Origin: Phenylobacterium sp. | Lineage (GTDB): Bacteria > Pseudomonadota > Alphaproteobacteria > Caulobacterales > Caulobacteraceae | NCBI RefSeq assembly: GCF_030680185.1 | Contig: NZ_JAUXVZ010000053.1 | Coordinates: 173,366-237,365 of the forward strand | Direction: 5' to 3' | DNA length: 64,000 bases | Shown here: positions 63,602 through 64,000 of the stretch, in pieces | Layout: each line of letters begins with the position of its first letter | How positions within the stretch are numbered: position 1 is the stretch's first letter | Translations under genes and position numbers: made by a program | Notes under the pieces: model-generated | The model's input: only the letters and a program-made list of their open reading frames with translations | The model's database searches: none | What the model was told of the DNA's origin: nothing

Positions 63602-64000
63602 ATGTCTGCGACCATTAATCCGAACGGAACCCTGAAGGGCAAGGTGGCCCTGGTCACTGGCGCCAGCCGCGGCATCGGCGAGGCCATCGCCGCGCGTCTG
63701 GCCATGGAGGGCGCCAAGGTCGTCGTCTCGGCCCGCACCGCACAGGAGGGGGAGAGCCGCCTGCCCGGGACGCTGGCCCACACGGTCGAGCGCCTGAAAG
63801 CCGCCGGCGCCGAGGCCGTCCTGGTCAAGGCCGACCTCGCCCAGGCGTCTGAGCGCGAGCGGCTGGTGGAGGAGGCCGAGGCCGCCTTCGGCCCCATCGA
63901 CATCCTGATCAACAACGCCGCCATCACCTATTTCATGCCGGTCCAGGACTTCACCGAAAAGCGCTTCAAGCTGATGATGGAGGTGCAGGTCTATGCGCCC
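63602..64000 (+). CDS. SDR family protein, cut by the window end
   Basis: The first 133 codons of a short-chain dehydrogenase. GASRGIGEAIAARLA (20-34) is the cofactor loop and NNAAITYF the family NNAG-type strand. The catalytic Tyr-Lys lies outside the window. GGGAGGA is at 63586-63592, 9 bases before ATG 63602. The 202-base gap before it (63400-63601) holds the divergent rpmJ promoter region and this gene's promoter; I see no other gene there. Confidence 0.9.
   Translation, partial: MSATINPNGTLKGKVALVTGASRGIGEAIAARLAMEGAKVVVSARTAQEGESRLPGTLAHTVERLKAAGAEAVLVKADLAQASERERLVEEAEAAFGPIDILINNAAITYFMPVQDFTEKRFKLMMEVQVYAP

Overview
The window is a GC-rich chromosomal segment of an alphaproteobacterium, most likely a Caulobacterales member close to Phenylobacterium or Caulobacter. 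The evidence is a GapR (DUF2312) chromosome-binding protein, a TacA-like sigma-54 response regulator, a short aa3-oxidase subunit IV next to a split transhydrogenase (pntAA-pntAB-pntB), and a run of yebC, ruvCAB, ybgC, tolQRAB, pal, cpoB and tilS. The many P450, thiolase, short-chain dehydrogenase, acyl-CoA synthetase and thioesterase genes suit a lipid- or sterol-degrading lifestyle like that of Phenylobacterium. This assignment is inference; there is no rRNA or marker gene to settle it.

Layout. 1-7.2 kb: the end of an unrecognised gene, then minus-strand lipid genes (DUF35 protein plus lipid-transfer thiolase; P450, phosphotransferase-family kinase and DUF6285 protein), then a lipocalin-like protein and an alpha/beta hydrolase on the plus strand. 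7.4-9.7 kb: a MoxR ATPase and CoxE-type VWA protein pair. 9.9-10.6 kb: a lower-GC DUF3800 gene that looks like an insertion. 10.7-13.4 kb: a Tat-exported two-subunit molybdenum hydroxylase. 13.4-15.6 kb: a lemA-TPM-TPM operon. 15.7-18.4 kb: HCCA-isomerase-like protein, atypical SDR, divergent HxlR regulator and a VOC protein. 18.4-22.7 kb: a heterodimeric ABC exporter with one degenerate ATP site, translationally coupled to a nucleotidyltransferase-like protein. 22.8-26.6 kb: a divergent fatty-acid modification cassette (FAD oxidoreductase, DUF1365, cyclopropane-synthase-like methyltransferase, DUF2177). 26.8-37 kb: acyl-CoA synthetase, UDP-sugar aminotransferase and dehydrogenase, thioesterase, two exported unknowns, quinone-oxidoreductase-like MDR, hydrolase and SDR.

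36.9-47.6 kb is the conserved core: yebC, an unknown gene, ruvC-ruvA-ruvB, ybgC, tolQ-tolR-tolA-tolB, pal, cpoB and tilS. The Ruv genes process Holliday junctions; the Tol-Pal genes couple outer-membrane constriction to division. 47.6-51 kb: pnt genes and the oxidase subunit. 51-57 kb: hydrolase, PaaI thioesterase, GH3 beta-glucosidase and M3 peptidase. 56.7-59.4 kb: an Lrp regulator divergent from an ornithine-producing amidinotransferase-fold enzyme and ornithine aminotransferase. 59.5-64 kb: TacA-like regulator, GapR with a coupled basic protein, folE, a HAD hydrolase, rpmJ (41 codons) and the start of an SDR.

Genes are densely packed, with many ATGA-type overlaps; no gene-free stretch exceeds 300 bases (the longest, about 225 bases, precedes tolQ). 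Intergenic DNA carries several palindromic elements, including two copies of a hairpin repeat built on GGACACAAAG and a nested palindrome near 2.1 kb. No tRNA, rRNA, CRISPR array, insertion sequence, integrase or phage gene was found.
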